36,874 nucleotides of DNA from an uncultured Bacteroidales bacterium (GTDB lineage Bacteria > Bacteroidota > Bacteroidia > Bacteroidales > UBA932). The notes under the pieces are model-generated. The model did not search any database. It had not been told where the DNA came from and was given only the letters and a program-made list of their open reading frames with translations. Location of the stretch: assembly GCA_944323505.1 (NCBI GenBank), contig CALUST010000022.1:1-36874 (forward strand), read 5' to 3'. This document shows positions 25,951 through 34,037 of this stretch, piece by piece. The first letter of the stretch is position 1. Each line of letters begins with the position of its first letter. A program made the position numbers and the translations under genes.

Positions 25951-27579
25951 TTATCTGTCAATGTCAGGTACAACATAGTCGAGTGTCCCTCCTATGGCTA
26001 TGAGGTCCGCTATCTTGGCATTCCTGGAGATGGTGTCGATACATGACACGAGAGGAAGCCCGGTAGAGCGGAATTTCATCCTGTACGGAGACTTGTCCCC
26101 GTGGCTCTCGATGAACACGCCGAACTCCCCGCGGCTTCCTTCCACTGCCGTGTACCAGCTGCCTTCAGGAAGTTTGATGACAGGCTTGACCTTCATCTGG
26201 TATTCTCCCTCAGGGATGTTGTCGATGAGTTGTTCTATGATATTCAGACTCTGCTCTATTTCCTTGAGTCTCACCATATAGCGGGCAAAGCAGTCACCTT
26301 CGGTATATGTGATCTCCTTGAAGTCCACCTTGCCGTACATGGCATAGGGATGACGCTTCCTCACATCGCAGGCCCATCCTGATGCCCTGCCTGTACCTCC
26401 TGTCGCCCCGAAGGATATGGCGTCTTCCCGAGAGAGCACGCCGGTACCTTTCAATCTCTGCTGTGCTATCACATTGCCTGTGAATATCTCGTTATACTCA
26501 TTCAGTTTCGGGCGCATATACTTGATGAAGTCCTTTACCTTCCTGACGAACTCAGGATGGATATCAGCCTGGACACCTCCGATGGTATTGTAGGTCTGGA
26601 TAAGTCTGCCACCGGTGGTCTGCTCCAGGATGTCAAGGATCTTTTCCCTGTCCCTGAATCCGAAGAAGAACACGGTGAGGGCTCCCATATCCTGACAGAG
26701 GCATGCTATGAACAGCAGGTGGGAATCAATTCTCTGCAACTCGTCCATTATGGTCCTGATGTATAGGATTCTTTCCGAGACCTCCAGTCCCATGGCCTTT
26801 TCGATGCAGGCGCAGAGGGCGTGCCGGTTCTGCATCGCACCGAGATAGTCAAGCCTGTCCGTGAAACCGAGAGTCTGGGGATAGTTGAGAGTCTCGCACA
26901 GTTTCTCTATGCCCCTGTGGATGTACCCGCTGTGCACATCCAGTTTCTTGATGGTCTCACCCTCAAGCGACACCCTGAATCTGAGCACTCCATGTGTGGC
27001 AGGGTGCTGAGGGCCGATATTTATCACATATTCCTGATCCTCGAACAGCGGATGTCTCTTGAGTATGTAACTTCCGTCGGGAGTCATCTCATAACTCGGA
27101 GCCTCATCCTCGTTGCCTTCGTTCTCCATATTCAGAGGATTGAGGGACGGGTCATAGTCCTTGCGAAGAGGATACCCTTTCCAGTCATCCCTGAGGAAGA
27201 AACGCCTCAGATCCGGATGTCCTATGAACTTGATGCCGAAAAAGTCATAAGCCTCCCGTTCATTGATGTTCGCCCCTTTCCACAGATCGTGTACAGAGGG
27301 GAGACTTGCATTCTCCCTGTCGGTATCGGCTGTAGAAAGCACTATGTTCTCTCCTGTGGAAGTATTCTCGAGATGATATACGCATCCGAGGCCTTCCTCG
27401 CCCCAGTCCATACCGGTCAGACTGCGGAGGAAGTCAAAGCCTTCCTTGTTCCTCAGCCTCTCGGCCAGTCCCCTGAATGCCGAGACAGGCACTTTGAACA
27501 TACCGTCACCGGCTTCAGACCATACGGCAGAAGGCTCAATTGCATTCATTCTTTCTTTAATGTCGACTCTGTTCTCCAT
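25951..27579 (-). CDS. nuoCD: Fused NADH-quinone oxidoreductase subunits C and D
   Basis: A single 542-residue protein. Residues about 1-150 are the 30-kDa NuoC domain (ANINEREAYDFFGIKFIGHPDLRRFFL, the family signature). The rest, from about 180, is the 49-kDa NuoD domain: INIGPQHPATHGVLR (quinone-binding His), VHSGYIHRGIEKLCE, and the C-terminal DLIAIGGTLDYVVPDIDR that lies near cluster N2. The fusion is known from several bacterial groups, including Bacteroidota. It starts 24 bases after nuoB. Peripheral-arm subunits NuoE, F and G are not present in the operon. Confidence 0.96.
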   Translation of the reverse strand: MENRVDIKERMNAIEPSAVWSEAGDGMFKVPVSAFRGLAERLRNKEGFDFLRSLTGMDWGEEGLGCVYHLENTSTGENIVLSTADTDRENASLPSVHDLWKGANINEREAYDFFGIKFIGHPDLRRFFLRDDWKGYPLRKDYDPSLNPLNMENEGNEDEAPSYEMTPDGSYILKRHPLFEDQEYVINIGPQHPATHGVLRFRVSLEGETIKKLDVHSGYIHRGIEKLCETLNYPQTLGFTDRLDYLGAMQNRHALCACIEKAMGLEVSERILYIRTIMDELQRIDSHLLFIACLCQDMGALTVFFFGFRDREKILDILEQTTGGRLIQTYNTIGGVQADIHPEFVRKVKDFIKYMRPKLNEYNEIFTGNVIAQQRLKGTGVLSREDAISFGATGGTGRASGWACDVRKRHPYAMYGKVDFKEITYTEGDCFARYMVRLKEIEQSLNIIEQLIDNIPEGEYQMKVKPVIKLPEGSWYTAVEGSRGEFGVFIESHGDKSPYRMKFRSTGLPLVSCIDTISRNAKIADLIAIGGTLDYVVPDIDR

Positions 27580-27603
27580 ATCGTTTGTCTTTAGCCGTCC
27601 GCA

Positions 27604-28254
27604 TCATGCGAGACCCGATTCATCATATTCCTTGAGGTCCTCCGCCTTGTTGGTGTCCTCGCGCATCAGCCTTTCGTATTCCTTCTCGCTGATACCCTTG
27701 TTCAGTCCGCCGAGGAATCTCTGTGCCTTCACCTTGCGCTGGAGTTGCATCAGGCCGTAGAGCATGGCTTCCGGTCTCGGAGGACATCCCGGTATGTAGA
27801 CATCTACAGGGATGATCTTGTCCACACCGTCCACGACATGATAGGACTTCTTGAACGGTCCGCCACTTATCGCGCACCCGCCTGTGGCAATCACATATTT
27901 CGGATCCGCCATCTGGTCATAGAGACGTTTGAGGACAGGTGCCATCTTATGTGTGATGGTACCTGCCACCATTATGAAGTCTGCCTGACGAGGGGAAGAC
28001 CTCGCCACCTCGAATCCGAATCTGGCGAAATCATACCTTGCGGCGCCTATGGCCATGAATTCGATGCCGCAGCAGCTGGTGGCGAATGTCAGCGGCCAGA
28101 GACTGTTGCTCCGTCCCCATTCGATTACATCATCGAGACAACCGACAATGACATTGGTCCCGTTGTCCCGGAGTTCCTTCAGCATCTGCTCGATATACTC
28201 GTTGTCGTTGAAATCCTCATATTTCATCGACTTGATATTGACATTTCTTTTCAT
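27604..28254 (-). CDS. nuoB: NADH-quinone oxidoreductase subunit B (cluster N2)
   Basis: Carries the terminal [4Fe-4S] cluster N2 that reduces quinone. Cluster ligands are the adjacent Cys61-Cys62 (TSCCGIEF), Cys127 ([10 protein letters not shown]) and Cys157 ([15 protein letters not shown]). At 216 residues it has a somewhat long acidic C-terminal tail. ATG 28254 gives [15 protein letters not shown]. It lies 28 bases after nuoA and 24 bases before nuoCD. Confidence 0.96.
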   Translation of the reverse strand: MKRNVNIKSMKYEDFNDNEYIEQMLKELRDNGTNVIVGCLDDVIEWGRSNSLWPLTFATSCCGIEFMAIGAARYDFARFGFEVARSSPRQADFIMVAGTITHKMAPVLKRLYDQMADPKYVIATGGCAISGGPFKKSYHVVDGVDKIIPVDVYIPGCPPRPEAMLYGLMQLQRKVKAQRFLGGLNKGISEKEYERLMREDTNKAEDLKEYDESGLA

Positions 28255-28282
28255 ACGTGTTCAGAGATTAATCAGCCGGCAA

Positions 28283-28633
28283 TCATTTCCATTCAAGTGC
28301 ACCTTTCCTCCATGCATAGGCCAGTCCGAGGACGAGAATCAGCAGGAAGAACAGTACGCTCACGAGACCGTAGACTCCCAGATCCTGCACAACCACCGCC
28401 CACGCGAAAAGGAAGACGGTCTCCACATCGAACATGAGGAACAGGATGGCGAAAAGGTAGTATCCCACCTTGAACTGCATCCATGACTTTCCTCTTGTCG
28501 GGATACCGCACTCGTAAGGCTCGCTTTTCTGCGGGTTGTAGGAACGTGGGGCAATAGCCTTTGCAATGCCGACTGCCGCTGCCACCATGATGACAGCGAT
28601 GAGTATCACAACTACCAATAATATGAAATTCAT
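28283..28633 (-). CDS. nuoA: NADH-quinone oxidoreductase subunit A
   Basis: A three-helix membrane subunit of complex I, 116 residues. The conserved loop YECGIPTRGKSW lies between helices 1 and 2, and MFDVETVFLFAWAV carries the conserved Asp and Glu of the second helix. It is the first recognised gene of the nuo operon. A 102-base gap separates it from a short unknown gene upstream in the same direction; I see no clear TAnnTTTG box in that gap. Confidence 0.95.
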   Translation of the reverse strand: MNFILLVVVILIAVIMVAAAVGIAKAIAPRSYNPQKSEPYECGIPTRGKSWMQFKVGYYLFAILFLMFDVETVFLFAWAVVVQDLGVYGLVSVLFFLLILVLGLAYAWRKGALEWK

Positions 28634-28735
28634 GACTGGAAATTTAAGTCAGATTATACGGATAATGTCAGTACAGGCGGCCTGACGCAGCCGCATGGTC
28701 CCCGCCGGGATACAGCGGAGATTGGATAGGCAGGC

Positions 28736-29116
28736 TCAGACTATGATGCGCTCCAGTGTGAAGACATAATAGTCCGCCATCCTGCACGGGACTGTCAGAC
28801 TCATGGAGAAGACATGGTCTGCGATGCCGCATGTCTGCTCCGGCTCTCCGGTCGTCTGGTTTTGCCTGTATGCATCCTGGCATCTGCTTCCGTTCTGGAC
28901 AGGAGCGGCAGGGTAGAGCGCACCTGCGGTGAGTTCCATGCTTTCCTCGGAAGATGGCAGAAGGGCCTGGACTGATGCCGGGCGCATAACGGAGACGGTG
29001 ACTGCCCTGTCTGCGGCAATGCCGCAATAATCAGAACCCGGTACAAGGAATGCAGATATGCCGCCAAGAATCACGGCAATAAGAATACTGCATATATTGG
29101 TTATGACCCTGTACAT
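28736..29116 (-). CDS. Hypothetical small membrane-anchored protein upstream of nuoA
   Basis: A 126-residue protein I do not recognise. Residues about 5-27 (ITNICSILIAVILGGISAFLVPG) form one hydrophobic segment, a signal anchor or uncleaved signal; the rest is soluble and probably on the outer side. Five cysteines (9, 31, 79, 96, 111) could form disulfides. ATG 29116 is chosen because an upstream in-frame ATG overlaps the -7 box at 29141-29148, which in turn supports the gene. It has the same direction as nuoA, 102 bases ahead of it, so it may be the first gene of that transcript. A short GC-rich hairpin (28677-28694) lies in the gap. It could be a chance frame, but promoter, start spacing and membrane segment argue otherwise. 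Confidence 0.5.
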   Translation of the reverse strand: MYRVITNICSILIAVILGGISAFLVPGSDYCGIAADRAVTVSVMRPASVQALLPSSEESMELTAGALYPAAPVQNGSRCQDAYRQNQTTGEPEQTCGIADHVFSMSLTVPCRMADYYVFTLERIIV

Positions 29117-29140
29117 ACCGTCTTTTCTGAAAAACGGGCG

Positions 29141-29148
29141 CAAATTTA
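29141..29148 (-). promoter_or_regulatory. -7 box ahead of the hypothetical gene and nuo operon
   Basis: TAAATTTG followed by CGCC on the minus strand fits TAnnTTTG; start near 29134, about 18 bases before ATG 29116. A TTTG lies only 16 bases further upstream, shorter than the usual 19-21 spacing. It is the best promoter candidate for the nuo operon. Confidence 0.55.
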
Positions 29149-29200
29149 ATCAAAAATTGAAAAACAAAAGCATTTTTCTGCCATGAAGACAATATTTTCT

Positions 29201-29208
29201 TATTTTTG
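29201..29208 (+). promoter_or_regulatory. -7 box for the AEC transporter gene
   Basis: TATTTTTG followed by CGCC fits TAnnTTTG; start near 29215, 18 bases before ATG 29233. The -33 region is weak. It rules out the longer frame beginning at a TTG inside the box. Confidence 0.6.
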
Positions 29209-29232
29209 CGCCCCGAAAAATCTGCATTGCGA

Positions 29233-30138
29233 ATGGAAACAATCATAGTCAAGGCACTGTCATTCGTGGCCATCATATTCGGGGCGGCATGGCTCCGCCG
29301 GACGGGCTTTTTCAAGGCCGGAGATTTCAGGCTGCTGTCAGACATAGTGCTGAAGGTGACATTGCCATGTGCTGTCATATCCAATTTCAGCAGGACATCG
29401 GTCGAGACCTCACTTTTCTATCTTGTCCCGATTGGCGTGCTATGCAATCTTGTGACCATCGGCATCGGGTACCTTTCCGCACCTCAAGACAGGAAAAGAC
29501 GGGCTTTCAACATGATAAATCTCTCCGGGTACAATATCGGCTGCTTCACCATGCCTTATATCCAGAGTTTTCTCGGACCGTCCGGTGCGATAGCGACATG
29601 CCTTTTCGATGCAGGCAACTCTCTCATGTGCACCGGGGCGACATATCCGCTGGCTGCAGCGGTCGCCGGGACAGGGGAGAGGTCCACAGTCAAGGTCTTT
29701 CTCAAAAGGATGTTCTCATCGATACCGATGGATACATATATCATAATGGTGATACTTTCTTTGATGGACATAAGACTCCCGCATTTCATCACCTCATTCA
29801 CAGATACTGTCGGTGCTGCCAACAGTTTCCTTGCAATGGCAATGATAGGGGTAGGGTTTGAGGTGCATCTTGACAGCAGAAGACTGCTCCATATCGGAGC
29901 CGTGCTGCTGGGACGGTATACTATTGCGTTCGTCATGGCCGTCATCTTCTGGTATTTCACTCCGTTTACAGAAGAGATACGCAAGATCCTGCTTGTGATA
30001 TCATTTGCTCCCATGTCGGCTGTCTGCGCCATCTTCACATCAAGATGTGACGGAGATGTCGCCATGTCATGTACAGTCAATTCCCTCTCAATTCTCATCA
30101 GCATCATCTTCATGACGCTGATAATGATCATCTTCTGA
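29233..30138 (+). CDS. AEC-family transporter (auxin efflux carrier-like permease)
   Basis: A 301-residue inner-membrane protein with about ten hydrophobic helices in two repeats of five, the layout of the auxin efflux carrier family. Helix starts such as FGAAWLRRTGFFKAGDFRLLSDIVLKVTLPCAVI and the glycine- and asparagine-containing break NLSGYNIGCFTMPYIQ match the family. Bacterial members move organic acids such as malate; the substrate here is unknown. It has its own promoter, divergent from the hypothetical gene and nuo operon. Confidence 0.88.
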   Translation: METIIVKALSFVAIIFGAAWLRRTGFFKAGDFRLLSDIVLKVTLPCAVISNFSRTSVETSLFYLVPIGVLCNLVTIGIGYLSAPQDRKRRAFNMINLSGYNIGCFTMPYIQSFLGPSGAIATCLFDAGNSLMCTGATYPLAAAVAGTGERSTVKVFLKRMFSSIPMDTYIIMVILSLMDIRLPHFITSFTDTVGAANSFLAMAMIGVGFEVHLDSRRLLHIGAVLLGRYTIAFVMAVIFWYFTPFTEEIRKILLVISFAPMSAVCAIFTSRCDGDVAMSCTVNSLSILISIIFMTLIMIIF

Positions 30139-30204
30139 CGGCTCAGCAGATCCGGATGTCCGTTGCCTGTAATATTTCGTTGATAGTGCTTACATATTAA
30201 ATAA

Positions 30205-30239
30205 GAACGACTCAGAAGGTGGTTCCTTTTGAGTCGTTC
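30205..30239 (-). terminator. Terminator of the lipoprotein-OMP operon
   Basis: GAACGACTCA and TGAGTCGTTC form a 10-bp stem with an inner AAGG/CCTT pairing. On the minus strand it is followed by TTATTTAATA, a U-rich run; on the plus strand no T run follows, so it mainly serves the minus-strand OMP gene, though it may also stop the convergent transporter transcript. Confidence 0.7.
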
Positions 30240-30280
30240 GGTATCAGGCCGTCAGGCGGCCTGTGTCATACGTTCAGGGA

Positions 30281-31192
30281 TCAGAAGTAGAATGTCACTG
30301 AGATATTCTGTCCGATGTTGCCTGTACCGAAATGAAATCCTGTTGACTTAGGGCTGAGGAGTTCTGTCCATGTCTCAGGCGCACCGCTCACTGTGTTGAA
30401 TCCTTCGGCTGTATAATAGGTAGCCTTCGTCCAGTTGAACACTGCCGCGAGGTTGACCTCACCGCCCAGAGAGATGCGAGGTGCGACAAACCATTCGATA
30501 CCTGCAAATGCAACGAGTCCGAAATAGTTCGTAGGGGTGTCACCGAACTTGGAAAGATAACGCATATATGAGAATCCGTCCGGAATATCATTTCTCATTA
30601 TTGCCCCAGTCATATCATTTGATACGGTAGGCTGCTGGTTCATGGATGTGATGGCGTTGCCATACTCGTATTTTGACCTGTCATAGGAGAACGCATAGAG
30701 GAGCCCGCCTCCGAACACGCCCTGTACGCGTCCTTTGCCTACTCGGTACTCAACGGCTGCACTGAAACTGCCACCGCTGTTGCGTGTCTTGTAGCTGTCC
30801 ACTACTTTCTGACGGGAGAGAGGGTCGGCTGCAAGAGCGGCGTCGTCAATCACATAGTAGTTGCGTGTATCCGCATTGTGAAGCCATCCAAGGTTCACGC
30901 GTACACCGAGATTGTCGGTGAGCATATACTTTCCTGAAATGGACACGGTGTTCCGGAGATTCACCGAGTTGCTCATATAGGCTTCTCCTCCGAATCCGTC
31001 GAGACCATTGTTCGTGGAATTGTTCAGGAGGTTGCCCAGGAAACTTGTGAACGGGTCTGCGCTCACGCTGATTGCGAAATCTCCTGCCTTAGGGAGATAT
31101 TCAGATGCCGGCCTCTTGGTCTTGGTCTCCTGTGCAGACATTGTCATGCACAGAAGTCCGGACATCAATATTGTGAATAATATTCTCTTCAT
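30281..31192 (-). CDS. Outer membrane beta-barrel protein (porin-like), function unknown
   Basis: A 303-residue protein with a signal peptide (MKRILFTILMSGLLCMTMSAQ) and alternating-residue strands typical of an outer membrane barrel: VSISGKYMLTDNLGVRVNLGW, GGSFSAAVEYRVG, YFGLVAFAGIEWFVAPRISLGGEVNLAAVF. It ends in ISVTFYF, with the terminal Phe used for barrel assembly. It follows a lipoprotein gene by 28 bases on the same strand, which suggests they form a unit at the cell surface. No SusC/SusD motif is seen. The substrate is unknown. Confidence 0.85.
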   Translation of the reverse strand: MKRILFTILMSGLLCMTMSAQETKTKRPASEYLPKAGDFAISVSADPFTSFLGNLLNNSTNNGLDGFGGEAYMSNSVNLRNTVSISGKYMLTDNLGVRVNLGWLHNADTRNYYVIDDAALAADPLSRQKVVDSYKTRNSGGSFSAAVEYRVGKGRVQGVFGGGLLYAFSYDRSKYEYGNAITSMNQQPTVSNDMTGAIMRNDIPDGFSYMRYLSKFGDTPTNYFGLVAFAGIEWFVAPRISLGGEVNLAAVFNWTKATYYTAEGFNTVSGAPETWTELLSPKSTGFHFGTGNIGQNISVTFYF

Positions 31193-31220
31193 TGCAATTC
31201 GTGTTTAAGCGACATTTATA

Positions 31221-32216
31221 TTATCTCCATCCGAACGGATATCCTCCGTCTCCCTGAGGAAGACCGACAAGGTTCACAGGATCAGTATCGACGGTGAATC
31301 TGGACAATTGTACCGGAGAGAACTTGTTGGCGCTGGTCAAAGTTGCAGATCCGTTGCTGTAAGCGCTTGCTGAATATACCACCTGAATCACCTGAGGTCC
31401 CATCCACGTACCGCTTGACTTGTAGTAGTAGTTCATGTTGCCCAATGTGGATTCAATGCTTGTATTGAAGGTCACACCGGAAGGATAGTCCCAGCAGTCA
31501 GAAGGCAGATTCATATTGACTGTGTAATTTCCGAGAGCATCAGTTGTGGCCTGCATTTTTATCTTATATCCATCAACATTGGCAGTAACGAATACCGGCT
31601 GTGAAGCAAATGGAGCAGTTCCCTCGTTCCATCCGCCGCCGCCGTCTGATACGAATGCGTCAACTACCGCAGCACCATTGACTGTGACTGTCTGGTTGAA
31701 TTCAATGTCGTATGGGACGTATTCGCATTCTGCAACAAGTTCCACCACTTCAACATCGTTCTGTGAGAGGGTCACAGTCTGTCCCGCAGCGACTTTATAA
31801 AGAGCATTGGAGAATGTGACAGTCGTCAGGTTCGTGCTCTCAAGATAGTAATCAGCATAGAAAGGAACCACGCTTACAGTAGCGCTAATGTCCTTATTGC
31901 TGACAGGTATGTTGATTGAGAACCTTCCCTCGGCGTCTGTTGTGGCAGTGAAATACTGGTCACCTTGGGCAGTGCCGCTGACATATTGGGAAGTGGCGAT
32001 GGTCACGGATATTGTCCTGTTGGCAGCAGGCAACTCGTATCCTGTGAGAAGTGTATTGTCAGCAGACTTGTACGCCCCCGCGTCGTATTTGAGGGTACCT
32101 GTGATTGTAGCCTGTGAAGGCAGGGAAGAAAGTGTCAGTTCAGACTGCTCTTTCTGGCATGATGCGAGCATGAACAATCCGATGAACATACTCACCGCAA
32201 AAATTTTTTTTGTCAT
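31221..32216 (-). CDS. Cell-surface lipoprotein with two Ig-like/carboxypeptidase-regulatory-like domains
   Basis: A 331-residue protein. The lipobox FMLASC places the lipidated Cys at residue 20; the following QKEQSEL is charged, resembling the export signals of Bacteroidota surface lipoproteins. Two similar all-beta units can be seen, each ending in a matching strand pair: ATTDAEGRFSINIPV and ATTDALGNYTVNMNLP. The C-terminus is Gly-rich (GLPQGDGGYPFGWR). This layout fits surface adhesion or carrier proteins, but the function is unknown. Together with the OMP gene 28 bases downstream it forms an operon. The promoter candidate lies about 130 bases upstream. Confidence 0.83.
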   Translation of the reverse strand: MTKKIFAVSMFIGLFMLASCQKEQSELTLSSLPSQATITGTLKYDAGAYKSADNTLLTGYELPAANRTISVTIATSQYVSGTAQGDQYFTATTDAEGRFSINIPVSNKDISATVSVVPFYADYYLESTNLTTVTFSNALYKVAAGQTVTLSQNDVEVVELVAECEYVPYDIEFNQTVTVNGAAVVDAFVSDGGGGWNEGTAPFASQPVFVTANVDGYKIKMQATTDALGNYTVNMNLPSDCWDYPSGVTFNTSIESTLGNMNYYYKSSGTWMGPQVIQVVYSASAYSNGSATLTSANKFSPVQLSRFTVDTDPVNLVGLPQGDGGYPFGWR

Positions 32217-32348
32217 AATTGAAAAAGGTTTGAAATAAATTAGAATTAGATAACAGGTTCAACGTCGAATAGTTCAGGTAATAGTACGCGATAAGTATTA
32301 TTCTAGTCCGAATTCATATTGAAATCATTTGCCTTGCCATATACATGA

Positions 32349-32356
32349 CAAAGATA
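32349..32356 (-). promoter_or_regulatory. -7 box for the lipoprotein-OMP operon
   Basis: TATCTTTG on the minus strand fits TAnnTTTG; start near 32342, giving a 125-base leader to ATG 32216. No -33 TTTG at the right distance. The leader is long enough to hold regulatory structure, but I see none clearly. Confidence 0.5.
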
Positions 32357-32397
32357 GCAAAACTTTTCATAATATGCAGGTTTTCAATGAAAATAAG

Positions 32398-32577
32398 TCA
32401 AATTTTTGCATCTTTGCCATCAGAGGTATCTACAGACGGGGTATTGCCGCCGGTTTCGGCGAGTTTTTTCCTGTAGGCGTCCATTCTTTTCTTCCATGCA
32501 AGCCTTTTGGCCTTCTCCGCCTCGGCTTTGCGCCTGAGGTACTCATCGTATTTTCTTTCAAGATAATTGTCTGCCAT
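32398..32577 (-). CDS. 59-residue highly charged small protein
   Basis: ATG 32577 opens a complete frame of 59 codons, stopping at 32398-32400. The product starts MADNYLERKYDEYLRRKAEA and is dominated by Lys, Arg and Glu (KAKRLAWKKRMDAYRKKLAE), so it should be one long charged helix with a short acidic tail. Proteins beginning MADNYLE(K/R) occur in Bacteroidota to my knowledge, but I do not know a function. It sits between the MFS gene (116 bases upstream, same strand) and the lipoprotein promoter. The coding bias and start context support a real gene; it is short, so some doubt remains. Confidence 0.7.
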   Translation of the reverse strand: MADNYLERKYDEYLRRKAEAEKAKRLAWKKRMDAYRKKLAETGGNTPSVDTSDGKDAKI

Positions 32578-32693
32578 TACTATTACTACATAATCTATAT
32601 AATATCATATTCGGATTATTATCCCTTGTCTATGCAGGCCGTAAATGTCCGGACCGGTAAATCCCTCCCACGCTATAATGCGGGTCCCTCCGT

Positions 32694-33905
32694 TTATTGT
32701 TCATTCCCGGATATATTGCCTTCTTCCAAGGCCGGGATAAGCCTCCTGATGCACAGCACTGCAGCGAAAAGTGCGATGGCGCCTCCGACATAACCGATAT
32801 ATGAGATTGACAGGCCGGAGCATACATATCCTCCGATGAGTGCGCCTCCGCCTATTCCTATATTATAGATGCCGGAATAGATGGACATGGCCACTGCCGT
32901 GCCTTTGGGGGCGTTGCGGATGATTTCCGACTGGAATGCAAGATTGTAGAAATTTATGGCCAGCCCCCAAAGGATACAGAGGATGACAGCCGTCGCTGGT
33001 GTGACTGCCGCCAGCCGGATGAGCATGAGGAAGATGCTGATGCCGAAGACAGCGGAAAGGATGAAGAACCGGCGGTGCCTGTCATAGAGTCTGGCGAATA
33101 TCATGCTGCCTATGAGTCCCACGATACCGAATGCCGTGAGCACTAAGGTGATCCACGTGTTGCTCATCCCTGCCACCTGCCCGAGGAACGGTTCGATGTA
33201 ACTGTAGCCTGTAAAATGACCGGTGATGGCGATGACTGTGACAAGATAGATGCTGAGGAGGGCGGGGGACTTGATGAGGGCAGGGAGTTTGCGGAGGGAG
33301 ATGGAACTGTCGCTCGGGGTCTTAGGCAGGACTGCGGCGAGCACGGCAAGGATGACGGCAGCTATTGCCGCAATGATGAGGAATGTGGCTCTCCATCCGA
33401 GATACAGTCCTATTGTGCGGCCGATGGGCAGCCCGATGATCATCGCTATCGACGAGCCGCAGATAATCACACTCAGGGCTGCGGAACTTTTGCCCTCCGG
33501 AGCGATGCGGACAGCAAGCGGAGTGACTATCGACCAGAATATTGCATGGGCACAGGCAACGCCTATCCTGGAAATCATCAGCATGTAGAAGTCTTTTGAG
33601 AATCCTGAGAGGATGTGGCTGACCGCGAACAATGCAGTGATTGAGAGCATCAGCCTCTTGTTTTCTGTCTTGGCGAATATGAGCATCAGCGGAAGCGATG
33701 CCAGGGCGACGACCCATGCATACGCTGTGATGAGCATCCCTGCATTGGCCTCAGATATGCTGAAGTCCCGGGCGATGTCCGACAGAAGTCCGATCGGGAT
33801 GAACTCCGATGTGTTGAATATGAATGTAGAGAATGCCAGCCCTATGACGGGCAGCCAGGCTCTGAGGCCTGTTTTGTGTTTGTTGTCAATGACTTGTGTC
33901 TCCAT
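32694..33905 (-). CDS. MFS transporter, sugar-efflux/drug-efflux type (AraJ/SotB-like)
   Basis: A 12-helix major facilitator of about 403 residues. The N-terminal segment FNTSEFIPIGLLSDIARDFSISEANAGMLITAYAWVVALASLPLML is the hallmark of the AraJ/SotB group of sugar and drug efflux proteins, and RIGVACAHAIFWSIVTPLAVRIAP follows. ATG 33905 (METQVIDNKHK) is used; the longer frame would start inside the -7 box. It diverges from the hydrate dehydratase gene. The substrate could be arabinose, other sugars or drugs. Confidence 0.9.
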   Translation of the reverse strand: METQVIDNKHKTGLRAWLPVIGLAFSTFIFNTSEFIPIGLLSDIARDFSISEANAGMLITAYAWVVALASLPLMLIFAKTENKRLMLSITALFAVSHILSGFSKDFYMLMISRIGVACAHAIFWSIVTPLAVRIAPEGKSSAALSVIICGSSIAMIIGLPIGRTIGLYLGWRATFLIIAAIAAVILAVLAAVLPKTPSDSSISLRKLPALIKSPALLSIYLVTVIAITGHFTGYSYIEPFLGQVAGMSNTWITLVLTAFGIVGLIGSMIFARLYDRHRRFFILSAVFGISIFLMLIRLAAVTPATAVILCILWGLAINFYNLAFQSEIIRNAPKGTAVAMSIYSGIYNIGIGGGALIGGYVCSGLSISYIGYVGGAIALFAAVLCIRRLIPALEEGNISGNEQ

Positions 33906-33967
33906 TTCGTGCAATGATTTTGTGCCTTGCTCATGCGATGTTGCCGTCCTTGCGGCAAATCGGGGCG

Positions 33968-33975
33968 CAAATATA
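33968..33975 (-). promoter_or_regulatory. -7 box for the MFS transporter gene
   Basis: TATATTTG followed by CGCC on the minus strand fits TAnnTTTG; predicted start near 33961, 56 bases before ATG 33905. Confidence 0.6.
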
Positions 33976-34010
33976 CACATTTGACCGGCTTTTTGAATAC
34001 TATTATATAC

Positions 34011-34018
34011 TATCTTTG
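34011..34018 (+). promoter_or_regulatory. -7 box for the NAD(P)H-hydrate dehydratase gene
   Basis: TATCTTTG fits TAnnTTTG; start near 34025, a short leader to ATG 34038. The nearest TTTG upstream is 15 bases away, not the usual 19-21. Confidence 0.5.
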
Positions 34019-34037
34019 GATGTAAATCGTGAAGACC

